Assembly: GCA_016280905.1 (NCBI GenBank)
Contig: JAEEHN010000011.1
Span: 1 to 48,098 of the forward strand
Reading direction: 5' to 3'
DNA length: 48,098 nt
Source of the DNA: Candidatus Saccharimonadota bacterium
GTDB taxonomy: Bacteria > Patescibacteriota > Saccharimonadia > Saccharimonadales > Saccharimonadaceae
Under the pieces are notes generated by a model. That model worked only from the letters and a program-made list of their open reading frames with translations, ran no database searches and was not told the DNA's origin. Positions within the stretch are counted from its first letter, which is position 1, and every line of letters begins with the position of its first letter. The position numbers and the translations under genes are program-made. This document shows, in pieces, positions 47,094 to 48,098 of the stretch.

Positions 47094-48098
47094 CTACTTA
47101 GCTATACAACGCACACTACTGCCATTAGCTCTAGAACTCTTGTCGTATGTATTTAAGCTATCATATACCATATAAACATAACTCATACGATTAGTATCAA
47201 ACCAGGTAGCAGACCAATAATAACCACGCACACCAAGATTATGTCTACCATCTCCATTAAAGCCTCCAGAAAGTGGCATATAAAGAGCCTTTCTAAAGTC
47301 ATTTCTATCACCAGCAATAGCGAGAAAAAGCAACCGGTATTCACCAGCAGTAGTACCAATCGGCATTCGCCAACCTAGAGGGCAAATATCTTCAGTTACA
47401 TCTAAGGTGGTACCAGAATTAGGATCTGTTGTTGGACTATTGGTGTAATTTGTACCATTGCCCCAACAATAAGTCCCAGCACTGGCTGCACAATAATTAT
47501 AGTAACCACCCACTTTCCAGTTACCAGCTAGAGTCTCAGCTGCTAGTGGATCATTAGCCCCTTGGGGGACAGTGTCTTTACTTACTAAGTTTACTAGTGG
47601 GACAGAATATCTCGTACCAGAAGTCCAGCTTGCTACTCCAGCTGTAGGATATTGATCAGTAGTAGTGCCAGTTCTAGTACCTTTTAAGTATTCTAATGAT
47701 ATATCTGAAGCATTGGTTTTGCCTTTCAAATTGGCAATGTCTGTATTGACTAAATCTAGGGCTAGGTTATCCAACATCCAGCAACGGTTATCTGCTAGTT
47801 TACCTACTCTATAAAGTTGGTTATCTCTAGTATCTACTACAGTAGTAGTTTCTCCCTGACTCACTGCATTGCAAACATCAGGAGTCATGTCTTGTAAAGT
47901 ATAATAATTTACTCCATTTACAGTGACTTGGGTTTTACCTACCATATTGTAGGCTTGATCAAAGGTTCCTCCCCACATTGCGTATAGTACTATATCGTTA
48001 GTTGTACCAGTTAGAGTATAGCTAGAAGAAGGTTGGTAAGTAGTACCAGTACATTGAGAGCCACCACCAGTGGGGGTAGTGGTGCACCAGCCTTTAAA
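47094..48098 (-). CDS. Surface protein with InlB-type repeat end and Fibrobacter-paralogous domain (partial)
   Basis: The reading frame stays open past the track ATG (47978) to the window edge, so the 5' end is missing. The upstream part reads CTTTPTGGGSQCTGTTYQP...YTLTGTTNDIVLYAMWGG, the end of an InlB/Listeria-Bacteroides-type repeat (LYAxW). The rest matches the Fibrobacter succinogenes major domain pattern: VVDTRDNQLYRVGKLADNRCWMLDNLAL, then ICPLGWRMPIGTTAGEYRLLFLAIAG, and GYYWSATWFDTNRMSYVYMVYD...SSRANGSSVRCIAK. It is probably a large secreted adhesin. Confidence 0.85.
   Translation of the reverse strand, partial: FKGWCTTTPTGGGSQCTGTTYQPSSSYTLTGTTNDIVLYAMWGGTFDQAYNMVGKTQVTVNGVNYYTLQDMTPDVCNAVSQGETTTVVDTRDNQLYRVGKLADNRCWMLDNLALDLVNTDIANLKGKTNASDISLEYLKGTRTGTTTDQYPTAGVASWTSGTRYSVPLVNLVSKDTVPQGANDPLAAETLAGNWKVGGYYNYCAASAGTYCWGNGTNYTNSPTTDPNSGTTLDVTEDICPLGWRMPIGTTAGEYRLLFLAIAGDRNDFRKALYMPLSGGFNGDGRHNLGVRGYYWSATWFDTNRMSYVYMVYDSLNTYDKSSRANGSSVRCIAK

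Overview
The window looks like part of a Candidatus Saccharibacteria (TM7/Patescibacteria) chromosome. This is inferred, not proven. It is AT-rich and tightly packed, with many 1-4 nt overlaps. It mixes single-copy housekeeping genes (ychF, rnhB, rplS, ruvA, ruvC, radA, murC, tsaE, tsaB, lepA, pnp, rpsO, grpE, hrcA, two tRNAs, a 23S rRNA end) with many lineage-specific secreted or membrane-anchored proteins. TGA is used as a stop (for example in a TGATG overlap at 3287), so the TGA recoding seen in Gracilibacteria/Absconditabacteria does not apply.

Layout. 1-400: 5' end of a 23S rRNA gene on the minus strand with its own consensus promoter, not preceded by a 16S gene. 438-5708: minus-strand surface proteins, including an extracytoplasmic operon (HELLH protein, HNH nuclease, rhodanese, thioredoxin-like protein). 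5713-12837: an array of minus-strand genes (TspO, pyrophosphatase-like, GNAT, deoxyribosyltransferase-like, alpha/beta hydrolase, metallophosphoesterase, a 677-aa unknown, a CdiA-CT-like nuclease), seven of whose gaps hold a ~100-bp repeat. 12820-29606: ychF, a beta-helix protein, rplS-rnhB/yraN, ruvA-ruvC-radA, a giant surface protein, murC-tsaE with divergent tsaB, a fibro-slime protein and lepA. 29659-37471: pnp, rpsO, hrcA-grpE under a CIRCE element, an adenylate kinase-like gene and a lamin-tail protein. 37468-42858: an oxidoreductase, initiator tRNA, three pilin-like genes and an FtsB/DivIC-like gene. 42900-48098: tRNA-Ile(UAU), a deoxyribosyltransferase-HD fusion, small membrane proteins and a truncated surface protein running off the edge.

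Main discovery. The ~100-bp repeats are copies of the 5' region of ychF: its two-way promoter region, its 5' leader and its first seven codons (TTG/ATG-NLKIGI). Each copy is followed by a new segment that folds back on the ychF-derived part to form a ~48-50-nt imperfect hairpin ending in the complement of the leader (AGGTTGGTT ... AACCAACCT). Six of seven copies keep a 10-codon micro-ORF, mostly MNLKIGILNF, with many synonymous differences. The genes between copies have unrelated functions, point the same way and start with their own leaderless promoter. This resembles an integron-like cassette array that uses the 5' end of ychF as its target and rebuilds that end at each insertion. No recombinase is visible in the window.

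A second genome-level signal is that about twenty genes have a TATAAT-like -10 box ending only 6-8 nt before the ATG. This implies widespread leaderless mRNAs, including those of lepA, rpsO, radA, hrcA, tsaE and tsaB.
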